From: Elusimicrobiota bacterium
GTDB taxonomy: Bacteria > CG03
Reading direction: 5' to 3'
Assembly: GCA_021161625.1 (NCBI GenBank)
Contig: JAGHAG010000096.1
Span: forward strand, 1 to 36,359
Length of the DNA stretch: 36,359 nucleotides
Part shown: positions 1-8,332 of the stretch, piece by piece
Numbering within the stretch: the stretch's first letter is position 1
How the letters are laid out: every line of letters starts with the position of its first letter
The notes under the pieces: model-generated
The model's database searches: none
The model's input: the letters and a program-made list of their open reading frames with translations, nothing else
Told to the model about the DNA's origin: nothing
Position numbers and translations under genes: made by a program

Positions 1-130
1 CTTTTTTTATTTTTGAAAATTCCAAATTGCTTTCCTGTATCTGGCGTTCTACTTTTTTTAGGGTGGTGTGAATATCTCCAGAAGCAGGAATTGAAAACAG
101 CAAAAGCAAAAAAAGAATACTATATTTCAT
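1..130 (-). CDS. Secreted coiled-coil protein, N-terminal part (probable EnvC/M23-type FtsX partner)
   Basis: Only the first 43 codons are in the window; the frame runs open off the left edge. The ATG is at 130-128. Residues 1-18 look like a signal peptide: Met-Lys, a run of Leu/Phe/Ile, then an Ala-Ser-Gly cleavage region. A charged helical stretch with heptad-like spacing follows. The start overlaps the ftsX stop by 11 bases, so the two are translationally coupled. In many bacteria ftsEX is followed by a secreted coiled-coil M23-type amidase activator that FtsX recruits, and this start fits such a protein. The peptidase domain is outside the window, so the function is inferred from context and the secreted coiled-coil start. 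Confidence 0.6.
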   Translation of the reverse strand, partial: MKYSILFLLLLFSIPASGDIHTTLKKVERQIQESNLEFSKIKK

Positions 131-896
131 CCCGCAAAACCTGAAAGAAAGAAGGAAATGCAGCAATGATAAAAATGGCAAAAACATCCCAGTTCTTCAA
201 AAAGGAAAATTCAGCAAAAAAACTTTTTTTTAGAACCAAAAAGAAAAAAATTGCAAATAGTGTTGATGAAATTGGTAAAATCAGCAATTCAAAAAGATGC
301 GAAAGAAGGATTTTTGTTTTTGAAATACCTCTTTCTTTAAGGTAGTAAAAAGAGTTTGAAAATGGCTTAAAAATATTTATTTCTGCAAAGAGCAGGACAA
401 AGACAATTACAAGAAAAAATAGAAAAAGAAACTTTAAAATTTTTTTAAGCTTCATATCAAAGAGGAAGATGTTTTTCGTTTCTTTGCCTCCTGTATCTAT
501 ATCTTCAACCCCCTGCATTTTAGAAATTTGTGAAGATATTTTTTGGAATGTGGCAAAATTCAGCTCTGTAAGATAAACCTTTAAAAGTGAGGGAATGTCT
601 TTTCTGGGGATGTCTGCAAAAAGGTGGAAATCTTTCATAAATCCTTTAATCCCTGTAAGAACTTCATCAGGCAGAAGAAGTTCTGTTTTTTCCACTCCAG
701 GAATGCTCTTTATTTTATTTTGAATTTTGTAGATATCTGAAGAGTTTTTTAAAAAAACAGCAATAAAAACTTTTTTTCTTAAACTTTCACGATACTCAGA
801 ATAAGTGTTTTTAAATATAAAGAAAAAACCCACAAGCAATGAAATTGAAAAGTTTAAAAATAAAGTTCTTTTTTTATAATTCATAAATGTCCCCAT
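120..896 (-). CDS. ftsX: FtsX-like cell-division ABC transporter permease
   Basis: About 258 residues, slightly short for FtsX (usually near 300). Topology is typical: a short cytoplasmic head, one membrane helix at about residues 10-30, an extracytoplasmic domain (about 40-150), then three hydrophobic segments at about 155-175, 200-225 and 237-252. FtsX relays the FtsE ATPase cycle to cell-wall hydrolases outside the membrane. It follows ftsE with an overlap and precedes a secreted coiled-coil gene. Two in-frame ATGs, at 896 and 884, are possible starts; the second has a GGGG run about six bases upstream and reduces the overlap with ftsE. The sequence is divergent, so the name rests on topology plus the ftsE neighbour. 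Confidence 0.75.
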   Translation of the reverse strand: MGTFMNYKKRTLFLNFSISLLVGFFFIFKNTYSEYRESLRKKVFIAVFLKNSSDIYKIQNKIKSIPGVEKTELLLPDEVLTGIKGFMKDFHLFADIPRKDIPSLLKVYLTELNFATFQKISSQISKMQGVEDIDTGGKETKNIFLFDMKLKKILKFLFLFFLVIVFVLLFAEINIFKPFSNSFYYLKERGISKTKILLSHLFELLILPISSTLFAIFFFLVLKKSFFAEFSFLKNWDVFAIFIIAAFPSFFQVLRDEI

Positions 897-1482
897 CTTT
901 TACCAAAAAGTGACGTTTGTTGAAAATTTGAGTTGTTGAAAAGTCAGAAGTCGCAATAAATATCGTGGTTCCACTTTTATTTTTTTCTATGAGTTTTTCA
1001 AGGACAGTGTGTTTATTTTCCTCATCTAAGCCCAGAAAGGGTTCATCAAAAAAAATGAGTTCCTCTTCAAGCACCAAAAAAGTTGCAATTTTGAGAAGCT
1101 TTCTTTGGCCTGTTGAAAGTTCTTTTGGCAGGGAATTTCTCTTTTCAAAAAGGTTCAGAGATTTTAAAAGTTCTGTAACTTCAAATGTTGCATCATAAGA
1201 ATCCATTTTTGGCAAAAGAAATTTTATATTTTCTTTTACAGTTTTGTTTTCAAGAAGCGAAACTCTGTCGCTGAAGAGAGGATATTTTTTTTCTGCAGTA
1301 ATTGCTCCCTGTGTGGGGGATTTTTTAAATGAAAGCAACTGACAGAGTATGCTCTTTCCTGAACCATTTTTGCCTTCAAGAACAACAAAGTCGTTCTGGA
1401 AAATTTCAAGGGATACATTTTTTAAGAGAATTTTCCCCTCTTTTTCATACCAGAGATTGTCAGCTTTTATTAAAATTCGCAT
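874..1482 (-). CDS. ftsE: FtsE-like ABC transporter ATPase
   Basis: ABC-type ATPase of about 202 residues, the normal FtsE size. Walker A GKNGSGKS is at 37-44, the signature reads LSTGQ (122-126) instead of LSGGQ, and Walker B ends in Asp146-Glu147. Two usual catalytic-cycle residues look absent: the Q-loop region (about 70-73) has no Gln, and the H-loop position reads Ala-Thr-Ser-Asp (Ser179) where FtsE has Ala-Thr-His-Asp. A GTG at 1491 could extend the frame by three codons, but AGAGG lies eight bases before the ATG at 1482, so I chose that start. It overlaps the end of csaB and runs into ftsX. FtsEX couples ATP hydrolysis to septal peptidoglycan hydrolysis; the altered loops suggest a weakened or unusual ATPase. 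Confidence 0.8.
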   Translation of the reverse strand: MRILIKADNLWYEKEGKILLKNVSLEIFQNDFVVLEGKNGSGKSILCQLLSFKKSPTQGAITAEKKYPLFSDRVSLLENKTVKENIKFLLPKMDSYDATFEVTELLKSLNLFEKRNSLPKELSTGQRKLLKIATFLVLEEELIFFDEPFLGLDEENKHTVLEKLIEKNKSGTTIFIATSDFSTTQIFNKRHFLVKDGDIYEL

Positions 1483-2377
1483 TTTCCACACCTCTTAAAA
1501 GATTTAGGAAAAAATTAAAATTTAAGCAATTCAAATTTTTATATTCCAAACAAACTTTTTTTCTATTTTTCCCCTCAACATATTTAAGAAAACTCTCTAC
1601 TTTTTTTGAGTAAATGAGGGGCCTAAAATTTATTCCACAGATATAGGCAACAACAACAGCATGATAGGGCGCACAGAGGAGTAGGCCTGTTTGTTTAAAA
1701 AAATCAATTAAGTCCTCAAGTTTTGAGATTTTTTTTATATCTGTTTGTAAAGACAGTAGTTTTTTTATTTTTTCAGCAAGGGGTCTGTCTTTTTCACTAA
1801 AGATAGCAATTTTTAGTGGCAAATCAGAGAAATTTTGTTGAATTTCTTTCAAGGGTTCCTTTAAAAGCAAAAAATTCCCACGGGGAATAATTCCCACTGC
1901 TTTTGGAGATATATTTTCTAAATCAGGAAGTTCCAATGAAAAAACAGGGTCAGCACTTAAAAAAGCATTAATGCCAATTGACTTTAAAATGTTAAAGGAA
2001 ACGTGATCGCGAACGCTGAGCATTTTGACTTTTTTCAATGCAATTTTTAAAACCTTTAAGACAAATTTATTTGTAATTTCAAAACCCTGGTCAAGAAGGA
2101 AAACTTTTTTTCCTGAAATCAACGCGAAAAAAATAGTCAATATATAAAAAAAAACGGATTTTAATGAGGTTTCATCCTGAAAGATGCTTCCTCCAGGAAA
2201 AACAAAAGCATCATTTTTAAGGATTTTGGAAAGAGTCATTAAGGGTTGTTTAGCCATTTTTTGGGCTGTATCTATCTTAAAATTTTCAGGCATTCGTTTT
2301 TTAAAAATTTCAACCAGAAGTTCATCTCCAAAGTTTCCATATCCAAAGTATCCAGCAAGAAGGATTTTTTTAATCAC
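1460..2377 (-). CDS. csaB: Polysaccharide pyruvyl transferase CsaB-like
   Basis: 305 residues starting with a GTG that shares one base with the preceding TAG stop. The N-terminus carries the family glycine-rich motif GYFGYGNFGDE (9-19). The C-terminal part has APYHAVVVA near residue 240, corresponding to the His-containing motif of the family. CsaB adds pyruvate ketals to secondary cell-wall polysaccharide, which in Gram-positive relatives anchors S-layer (SLH) proteins. Most family members are around 350 residues, so this one is compact. The DUF5693 gene just upstream is a frequent csaB neighbour, which strengthens the call. The acceptor glycan cannot be told from sequence. Confidence 0.85.
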   Translation of the reverse strand: MIKKILLAGYFGYGNFGDELLVEIFKKRMPENFKIDTAQKMAKQPLMTLSKILKNDAFVFPGGSIFQDETSLKSVFFYILTIFFALISGKKVFLLDQGFEITNKFVLKVLKIALKKVKMLSVRDHVSFNILKSIGINAFLSADPVFSLELPDLENISPKAVGIIPRGNFLLLKEPLKEIQQNFSDLPLKIAIFSEKDRPLAEKIKKLLSLQTDIKKISKLEDLIDFFKQTGLLLCAPYHAVVVAYICGINFRPLIYSKKVESFLKYVEGKNRKKVCLEYKNLNCLNFNFFLNLLRGVENANFNKS

Positions 2378-4251
2378 TAATCTATTATTTTTATGTATTT
2401 TAAGAGATTCACAAGCAAAACCCCGACAATTACCCCACAGAAAATTCCATTTAGGGTTCTGAAAATTCCTATCAAAAATGGAGAATGTATATGCGCAAAG
2501 GTATTTATGATTGAGACCTGTCCTATCAAACCTAAAAGAATCAGGGGCCTGAATTTTATCTTTTCATCTTTCGGTGCAGTAAGATAAAGATAAAAACCCA
2601 GAATCATAATAGGATGTCCGAAGAGAAATTCCTTAAATCTTGGTCTTGCAAAGAAAATTTTTTCAAGCCAGATTCTGAAAGTTTCTTCAAAAGGGAGGAA
2701 AAATCCAAATTGATTTGAACTGCGAAAAATCAACAACACAACCAGAATAATCACAAGAGAACCAAATAGAAGATGTCTTACTTCAAGGCGCTTTTTCAAG
2801 ACCCTTTCTAAACTTGTTGAAAAATAACTTTTTTCCCTACCATAAAGAAGCAGAAATGTTATTAGGAGAGGAAGTATCAAAGAAAGTTTTACACCTCTGA
2901 AGAGATTTATTTTTAGCATAAAATCACTTGAAGAGAGTATTGCGGTTACAAAAATCGCACCGAGCAGGGAAATGAAAGTTACCTTTAAAAAAATCAAAAT
3001 AACAAGAGTCAATGGTGGGACATTATGCTTTTTCCATGTTTTTGATATTGCAAGGATTGGGAACACCAGAGTTGCCAGAAAAGCCATTAACTGTCTGAAA
3101 AGTGTGAATTTTGCAAAAAAGAGAGTCGTGAAAACAGCAACAATCAAGAAACCAATGTCAAAATGTGCTGGGGTCTCATAGATAAGGGTTATCAGCCAGT
3201 AAATTGCAGCAAAAATTGCAATGGAAATAAAGACATAACTTAAATAACCTGCATTCCAGCGGGGAAGAATTTTCATTTTCCCTATTTCAAAAGAGTTTGC
3301 AAGAAGCATATTTTTTACTCCACCCACAAATGAAAGAAATTCAAAATAATTGTCATTATTCGGATGGAGATACACCATTTGTATATTTCTTTCCTTGACA
3401 CTTCTTAAAATAGAGGTGGTTTTAAAAAAGTCGTTTTCTCCTTTTGGAGAGAAGCACAAAAATACTTTTTTGCATTTTTCTGCAAGGATTTTTTGTCCCT
3501 GAATTTTTGCAAATTCTACCACACCAAAAGGAATTTTTTTATCATTAAGAACAGCGCCAAGTTTTTCCGGCAGTGGGGCTTTTATCCCGTCTATAATAAC
3601 CCCTGTTACAGAGGCATCTTCTTTAAAGTCAGCAAAAAGTTCCTCAATCCATTGAGGGGTTACAAATGCATCATGCGTGGGTTTGAGTACAATTTGAAAA
3701 CCATGTTTTTTTAAAACCTCAACTTCACCCTGCCAGAATCCCAGATGTAGAGAGTTTAAAATTGCTTTTTTAGTAAAGGTGATTACAAGATAGTATTTGC
3801 CTGTAAAGGTTCCTGTAACATCTTTTGTGGGCAGTTTCTCTGAAAGAGATTTTTTTATAAAACTTCCCAGGGAAGGGTTTTTTGTAAAAATGTAGAGGAA
3901 GTGGTCCTTATTTTGTATTTGAGTTGCTTCCAGAAATTTTGGATTATTTCTAAAAAGATATCGCCACTTTTCAATATCCACCCCTGAAATAACATTAACA
4001 AGAGCGTTTTTTTCAAGGCATTTGAGAGTTGTTTCTTTTATACCCACGGTTGTAATGCCAACTTCCTTTAAATCTTTTAAAACTTCTTCAATGCTTTTGC
4101 CTGAAATCAGGGAAAGGTGCATGACATCTGTAAAATCACAGGCAAGTTCTATTTTCTTGAAGTTTTTTTCAAGGGTTATTTTTTTTGAAATTGTCCAGAG
4201 GGCAAAAACAAAACCAAGAGTTATAAATAAATAAGTGAGATTTTTTTTCAT
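2377..4251 (-). CDS. DUF5693 family multi-spanning membrane protein
   Basis: 624 residues. One membrane helix lies at about 5-22, followed by a soluble, probably extracytoplasmic domain to about residue 340, then eight or nine hydrophobic helices to the end. The soluble domain begins with a pattern typical of the family (a Lys-Ser-Ile-Glu-Glu-Val-Leu-x-x-Leu-Lys-Glu-x-Gly-Ile segment near 50-65). DUF5693 proteins are often encoded next to csaB and are thought to act in cell-surface polysaccharide export or assembly; no reaction is established. The stop overlaps the csaB start by one base, and the start overlaps the cdd stop by four (ATGA). Confidence 0.8.
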   Translation of the reverse strand: MKKNLTYLFITLGFVFALWTISKKITLEKNFKKIELACDFTDVMHLSLISGKSIEEVLKDLKEVGITTVGIKETTLKCLEKNALVNVISGVDIEKWRYLFRNNPKFLEATQIQNKDHFLYIFTKNPSLGSFIKKSLSEKLPTKDVTGTFTGKYYLVITFTKKAILNSLHLGFWQGEVEVLKKHGFQIVLKPTHDAFVTPQWIEELFADFKEDASVTGVIIDGIKAPLPEKLGAVLNDKKIPFGVVEFAKIQGQKILAEKCKKVFLCFSPKGENDFFKTTSILRSVKERNIQMVYLHPNNDNYFEFLSFVGGVKNMLLANSFEIGKMKILPRWNAGYLSYVFISIAIFAAIYWLITLIYETPAHFDIGFLIVAVFTTLFFAKFTLFRQLMAFLATLVFPILAISKTWKKHNVPPLTLVILIFLKVTFISLLGAIFVTAILSSSDFMLKINLFRGVKLSLILPLLITFLLLYGREKSYFSTSLERVLKKRLEVRHLLFGSLVIILVVLLIFRSSNQFGFFLPFEETFRIWLEKIFFARPRFKEFLFGHPIMILGFYLYLTAPKDEKIKFRPLILLGLIGQVSIINTFAHIHSPFLIGIFRTLNGIFCGVIVGVLLVNLLKYIKIID

Positions 4252-4634
4252 TTTTTATGAAAGTAAAAAGCTGATGATAAAACCTTAGAAAGAATAGTTG
4301 TTTTTTTACTTTTTTTACCAAAGGAGACAATTTCTAATTCAGGATTAAACTCTGCAAGAAACTGCAGACACGCCCCACAGGGGATTTGTGGCTCATCATC
4401 CTCTGTCATAACATAAATGCGTTTAAAGTCTTTTTCACCGTCTTTTATTGCACAGGCAGCTGCAACTCTTTCAGCACAAAGGGTAAGTCCAAAGGAGGCA
4501 TTTTCCACATTTACACCTGAGTATAATTTTCCAGATTTTGTTTCAATTACTGCTGCAACTTTATAATGGGAATAGGGGGAGTAGGAGTTTTTAATTGTCT
4601 TTTTGAGAAGTTTAAGAATTTCTTTTTCTTTCAA
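4248..4634 (-). CDS. cdd: Cytidine deaminase
   Basis: 128 residues, the usual length of the small homotetrameric cytidine deaminases. The zinc and catalytic motif is complete: Cys53-Ala-Glu55, and Pro-Cys86-Gly-Ala-Cys89, with Glu55 as the proton shuttle. The NVENAS segment (42-47) binds the ribose. It deaminates cytidine and deoxycytidine to uridine and deoxyuridine in the cytoplasm. Its start lies within the end of the uridine phosphorylase gene (23-base overlap), so the pair forms a pyrimidine nucleoside salvage unit in which uridine made here can be cleaved by the upstream-encoded enzyme. Confidence 0.95.
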   Translation of the reverse strand: MKEKEILKLLKKTIKNSYSPYSHYKVAAVIETKSGKLYSGVNVENASFGLTLCAERVAAACAIKDGEKDFKRIYVMTEDDEPQIPCGACLQFLAEFNPELEIVSFGKKSKKTTILSKVLSSAFYFHKK

Positions 4635-5361
4635 GAATTTTCACCCCTTCTATTGCCACCTGAATTGCCTCATCAATCCCTACCTTTTTCTCTATGGGTT
4701 TGTCCGCATAAGTAAGCCCTATTATTGCAAGAACCTCACCAGCGTACACCCTTTTGATTGAGGATATTACAAAAAGTGCAGCGGATTCCATTGAGGTGGC
4801 AAGGACATTTCCTCTGTACCATGCTTTCCACATCTGCTCGTTGTATTCTGCAAGAGGAAGGTCATTTGCTCCCTCTGTATAAAAAGCGTCTTTACAATGC
4901 ACAATACCTGTGTGATAAGAGATGTTTAATTTTTTTGCAGCCTCAACCAAAGCACTTGTAACTTCAAAATCAGCAACAGCAGGATAACTTAATGGAATAT
5001 ACTGTCTGGTAGTTCCTTCCTCTCTTACTGCTGCCTGGGAGATTACAACATCCCCAAGACCAACATGTTGCTGAAGGGAGCCAGCAGTCCCCACTCTTAT
5101 AAAAGTATCTGCTCCACATTTTATAAGTTCTTCAATACAGATTGCTGTTGAAGGACAACCTATACCGGTTGATGTGGTTGAAATTTTTATACCATCAACT
5201 TCCCCTGTAAAAGTTCGGTATTCTCTGTTAAAGGCAATTTCTTTAGCATTTTTAAAGTATTTGGCGATTTTTTCAGTTCTCCCAGGGTCACCAGGTAAAA
5301 GGACATATCTTCCCACATCTCCTTTACTTAGTGCAATGTGATACTCTTTCCCTTCCTCCAT
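4612..5361 (-). CDS. udp: Uridine phosphorylase
   Basis: 249 residues of the nucleoside phosphorylase (PNP/UDP) family. Visible family features are the LLPGDPGR phosphate-binding segment (about 21-28), STGIGCPS near residue 65, RVGTAGS near 89, and the Met-Glu-Ser-Ala ribose motif near residue 190. The PAVADFE segment matches the uridine-phosphorylase branch better than purine phosphorylases. It converts uridine and phosphate to uracil and ribose-1-phosphate. The ATG at 5361 has AAGGA eight bases upstream and a good sigma-70 promoter in the 82-base divergent spacer, so it opens the minus-strand envelope/salvage operon. Confidence 0.9.
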   Translation of the reverse strand: MEEGKEYHIALSKGDVGRYVLLPGDPGRTEKIAKYFKNAKEIAFNREYRTFTGEVDGIKISTTSTGIGCPSTAICIEELIKCGADTFIRVGTAGSLQQHVGLGDVVISQAAVREEGTTRQYIPLSYPAVADFEVTSALVEAAKKLNISYHTGIVHCKDAFYTEGANDLPLAEYNEQMWKAWYRGNVLATSMESAALFVISSIKRVYAGEVLAIIGLTYADKPIEKKVGIDEAIQVAIEGVKILERKRNS

Positions 5362-5384
5362 AAGATTTTTCCTTTTTTTGAAAA

Positions 5385-5413
5385 ATCATAGCAAAATTAC
5401 TTCACATTGACAA
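5385..5413 (-). promoter_or_regulatory. Sigma-70 promoter of the udp operon
   Basis: Read on the minus strand: TTGTCA (5413-5408), a 17-base spacer, and TATGAT (5390-5385). Predicted initiation is near 5378, giving a leader of about 17 bases that contains the AAGGA ribosome site of udp. Five of the six -35 bases are shared with the opposite-strand promoter for the coiled-coil gene. Confidence 0.75.
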
Positions 5414-5435
5414 GGGATAAAATTTAATGTATTTT
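5407..5435 (+). promoter_or_regulatory. Sigma-70 promoter of the coiled-coil gene pair
   Basis: TTGACA (5407-5412) is a perfect -35 box, followed by a 17-base spacer and TATTTT (5430-5435), four of six matches to the -10 consensus. Initiation would fall at about 5442-5443, one or two bases before the ATG at 5444, so the mRNA would be effectively leaderless. No Shine-Dalgarno sequence is visible before that ATG. Confidence 0.65.
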
Positions 5436-5443
5436 TTAACATA

Positions 5444-8332
5444 ATGGAAGAGAGGAGTAACAATTTTAAAGACCTAAAAATTGCATTGGGAAAACAGGTT
5501 TCTGCCATACATGAAAAATATGAAAAAGAAATTTCCCAGCTAAAGGAAAAGATAAGTACTCTTGAGAAGGAAAAAGCATATCTTCAGGCAAAATCTTCAA
5601 TAGAACTTGCAAAACTCAATGCAGAATATCGCAAACGTATTCAGGAAATTGAAAAAAAGGAAAAATTCCTTTCTGCCAGAGAGATGGAAATTGAAGAAAA
5701 AGAGAAAAAATTAGAAATGCTCCTGGAAGAAAAAGAGCAGATTATCAAAAATTTGAATGTGGAGATTCTTGAAATCCAGTCCAATCTTACAGCAGAATTT
5801 AATAAAAGCTTAAGAGAAAAAGAGTGGGAAATTTTAAGAGCAAAGGATGAGATAAAGACGCATGAAAAAATTTTAAAGGATAGAGAAAGAAAGGCAAATG
5901 TTGAAATAGATGCACTAAAGAATGAAATCAGGAATTTAAGAGACAAACACAGGGAGGAAGTTTTTTCTCTTAATGCGGAATTTTCTCGACAGAAAGGAGA
6001 GTTTGAAAGAGAGAAATTTAAACTTGAACAGACAATAAAAAACCTAAAAAACACAATAACTGCGCTCAGAGAAGAGCAGAGAAAACTCGTCTCAAAATAT
6101 GAAGAGGAACTGAAATCCCAGACAATTTCTTTTGCCGGGAAGGAGTCGGAATTACAAAATGCAATAGAAGAACTAAAAACTGCAAACGAGAATTTAAACA
6201 AGCAAATAGATACCATAAGAGCCAGGTGGCAGGATGAAGTAAATCAGCAAAAATCCGTATATGAATCCCAGATACAGGATTTAAAGGCAGAAATTCAATC
6301 CCTGAAAAATGCAAACGAAGTTCAGAAAAAAACAATTACTGATTTAAGAAATCTAAATGAGACATTAAAAGAAAATTATGCAAACAGAATTGCAGAACTT
6401 GAGGCATCTTCCCGTGCAGTGGAGATAGATTTGCGAAACACAATTTTGGGCAAGGATTCTGAAATAGAAAAACTTAAGAAGATAATAGAGATTTTGAAAA
6501 AAAATTATGAAGCAAGAATTTCCCAATTCCAGAAGGAAAGAGCCAGAGTATATCAGGAAATTGAAAAAATAAAGGCAGAAAAAAACGAGACAGAAAACAA
6601 ACTTTCATCAGAAATTTTAGCACTGAATGAGGAAAAAAAACATCTTTCAGAAATTTATGAAAGCCAGATTACCTCTTTAAAGGAAAAAATAATTGAACAC
6701 AAAAAAGCAATTTCAGATATTGAAAGTGCAGCAAATTATGAAAAAACAAATCTTAATTTAAAGATAACAGCCCTGAAAGCTGAAACTGAAAAATTAAAGG
6801 AAGATATTTCTAAGTTAATCAGGGAAAAGGAAAAAATTCTTGAAGAAAAGAACAATGAAATTTTTAACTTAAATCTATTGTTAAAAGAAAGAGAGAAAGA
6901 GGCAGCAGCCCGATATAGCGAACTTAAAGAGAAAAGCAAGGTGGATGAGGCGAATTATGAAAAAGACAGGAAAAAATGGGAAGAGGAAAAAGAGAACCTC
7001 AGTAAGAAAATAGAATTGCTTGAAAAAGCCCTTGATGAGCAAAAGATGAAGGCATCTCTGGAAATAACGACTCTCAAAAAAGAAAAAGAAGAAATTGAAC
7101 AAAACCTCCGTGCAGAGGCTCAAGTTTTAAAAGAGAAGATAGATTTTCTAAACAAAAAAATTTCAGAAGCAGAAGAAAAACACTTTCAGGAACTTTTGGA
7201 AAACCAGAAACAAATGGAAGCGATTAAAGAGGAATATCAAAAACAACTTGAGGGCAAAGAAGAAGAAATTTTCAAAATCAGAGAAGAATATCAGGTAAAA
7301 TTAAGAGATTTTCAGGAGAATGCCAATCTTGAAATTCAAAATCTGAGGCAGACAATTGTTGAAAATTCTGAAAAGTGGCATCTTGAAAGGCAAAAACTTC
7401 TTTCTCAAATTACTGAAAAGGAAAACGAAATAAGAAATCTTAACAAAACATATGAAAAGGAAATAAGCAATTTAGAGCAATTAAAAAATGTTCAGATTGA
7501 AAACCTGAAGACAGAAATTGAAAAATCCCTTGAGAAAAATCGAAAATTACACGAAGAAATTGAGCAGTTTAAAGAGGAAAATAGAAAACTTAATCTGCTT
7601 ATTTCACAACTTAAAGAAGAGTTAAAAAGAAAAGAAAAAGAGCATGAAGATGCGCTTCTCACATATAACACTGTGCTTGATGAGAGGGAAAAGGAAATCA
7701 AAGAAAAAGCAAAAGAAATTGAAAATCTGAAAAAAGAACTGTTTGATATTTCAAGGAAAAAGGATGCAGAAATTTCCGCACTTGTTGAAGAGATAAATAA
7801 ACTGAATTCTCAAAAAGCATCTATAGAAAAGATTTTTGAAGAATTTAAAGAAAAGGCAGAAAGCGAGAAGCTTGAGTTAAATAGAAGGATTTCAGAATTG
7901 CAAGAATCTTTTAAAGCACAAATCAGCGACCTTGAAAAGAAGAGAGACATTCTCATGATTGAAAAAAATACAGAAATTGAAAAATTGAAAGCAAGCATTT
8001 CCAGATTAAAGAAAGAACTTGAAAGTTCTTCTCTTCAGGCAAAAGCAGAATTAGAGGATATTAAAAAGTATTACATGGATTTAATAAGAGAAAAAGAGGA
8101 CAATTTTAAAAATCAGATTGTTGGTTTTAAGGAAAAACTTAGTGAATTTGCAAATCAGAATAGAAAATTGAATAATGTAATACAGAAACAAAAACGCGAG
8201 AAAGAAAATTTGATAAAGGAATTTGAAAATAAAGAAAATGCTTTAAAGATGGGTTTTGAAAGGCAACTTAAAAAGACAGGGCAGATTTTGAAAAGGAGAA
8301 AGAAAATCTTCTTTCCCGGATTGAGAACTTAA
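5444..8332 (+). CDS. Giant coiled-coil protein A (frame broken near its C-terminus)
   Basis: As read, 962 residues, almost entirely Glu/Lys/Leu/Ile/Asn-rich helix with heptad-like spacing from about residue 8 on. There is no signal peptide and no membrane helix. I see no proline or cysteine except one proline in the last seven residues, which lie in a shifted, non-coiled-coil tail. That tail, and the open coiled-coil frame that continues in phase -1, show that the natural protein probably runs to 8907 (about 1154 residues) and that one A is missing from the A run at 8270-8274. No enzymatic domain is recognisable. It resembles SMC- or filament-type coiled coils in composition only. A cytoskeletal, tether or scaffold role is inference. 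The next gene is similar in composition and length. Confidence 0.7.
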   Translation: MEERSNNFKDLKIALGKQVSAIHEKYEKEISQLKEKISTLEKEKAYLQAKSSIELAKLNAEYRKRIQEIEKKEKFLSAREMEIEEKEKKLEMLLEEKEQIIKNLNVEILEIQSNLTAEFNKSLREKEWEILRAKDEIKTHEKILKDRERKANVEIDALKNEIRNLRDKHREEVFSLNAEFSRQKGEFEREKFKLEQTIKNLKNTITALREEQRKLVSKYEEELKSQTISFAGKESELQNAIEELKTANENLNKQIDTIRARWQDEVNQQKSVYESQIQDLKAEIQSLKNANEVQKKTITDLRNLNETLKENYANRIAELEASSRAVEIDLRNTILGKDSEIEKLKKIIEILKKNYEARISQFQKERARVYQEIEKIKAEKNETENKLSSEILALNEEKKHLSEIYESQITSLKEKIIEHKKAISDIESAANYEKTNLNLKITALKAETEKLKEDISKLIREKEKILEEKNNEIFNLNLLLKEREKEAAARYSELKEKSKVDEANYEKDRKKWEEEKENLSKKIELLEKALDEQKMKASLEITTLKKEKEEIEQNLRAEAQVLKEKIDFLNKKISEAEEKHFQELLENQKQMEAIKEEYQKQLEGKEEEIFKIREEYQVKLRDFQENANLEIQNLRQTIVENSEKWHLERQKLLSQITEKENEIRNLNKTYEKEISNLEQLKNVQIENLKTEIEKSLEKNRKLHEEIEQFKEENRKLNLLISQLKEELKRKEKEHEDALLTYNTVLDEREKEIKEKAKEIENLKKELFDISRKKDAEISALVEEINKLNSQKASIEKIFEEFKEKAESEKLELNRRISELQESFKAQISDLEKKRDILMIEKNTEIEKLKASISRLKKELESSSLQAKAELEDIKKYYMDLIREKEDNFKNQIVGFKEKLSEFANQNRKLNNVIQKQKREKENLIKEFENKENALKMGFERQLKKTGQILKRRKKIFFPGLRT

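Noticed and set aside
5641..7998. Several long minus-strand open frames inside the coiled-coil genes
   Set aside because: They are Ser/Phe-rich mirror images of Glu/Lys/Leu-rich coding sequence and lack ribosome sites; shadows of the real genes.
8268..8276. Programmed -1 frameshift site in coiled-coil gene A
   Set aside because: The A run is only five long and the heptamer T-AAA-AAG would require poor re-pairing in the P site; no downstream stimulatory hairpin is obvious. A missing base is simpler.
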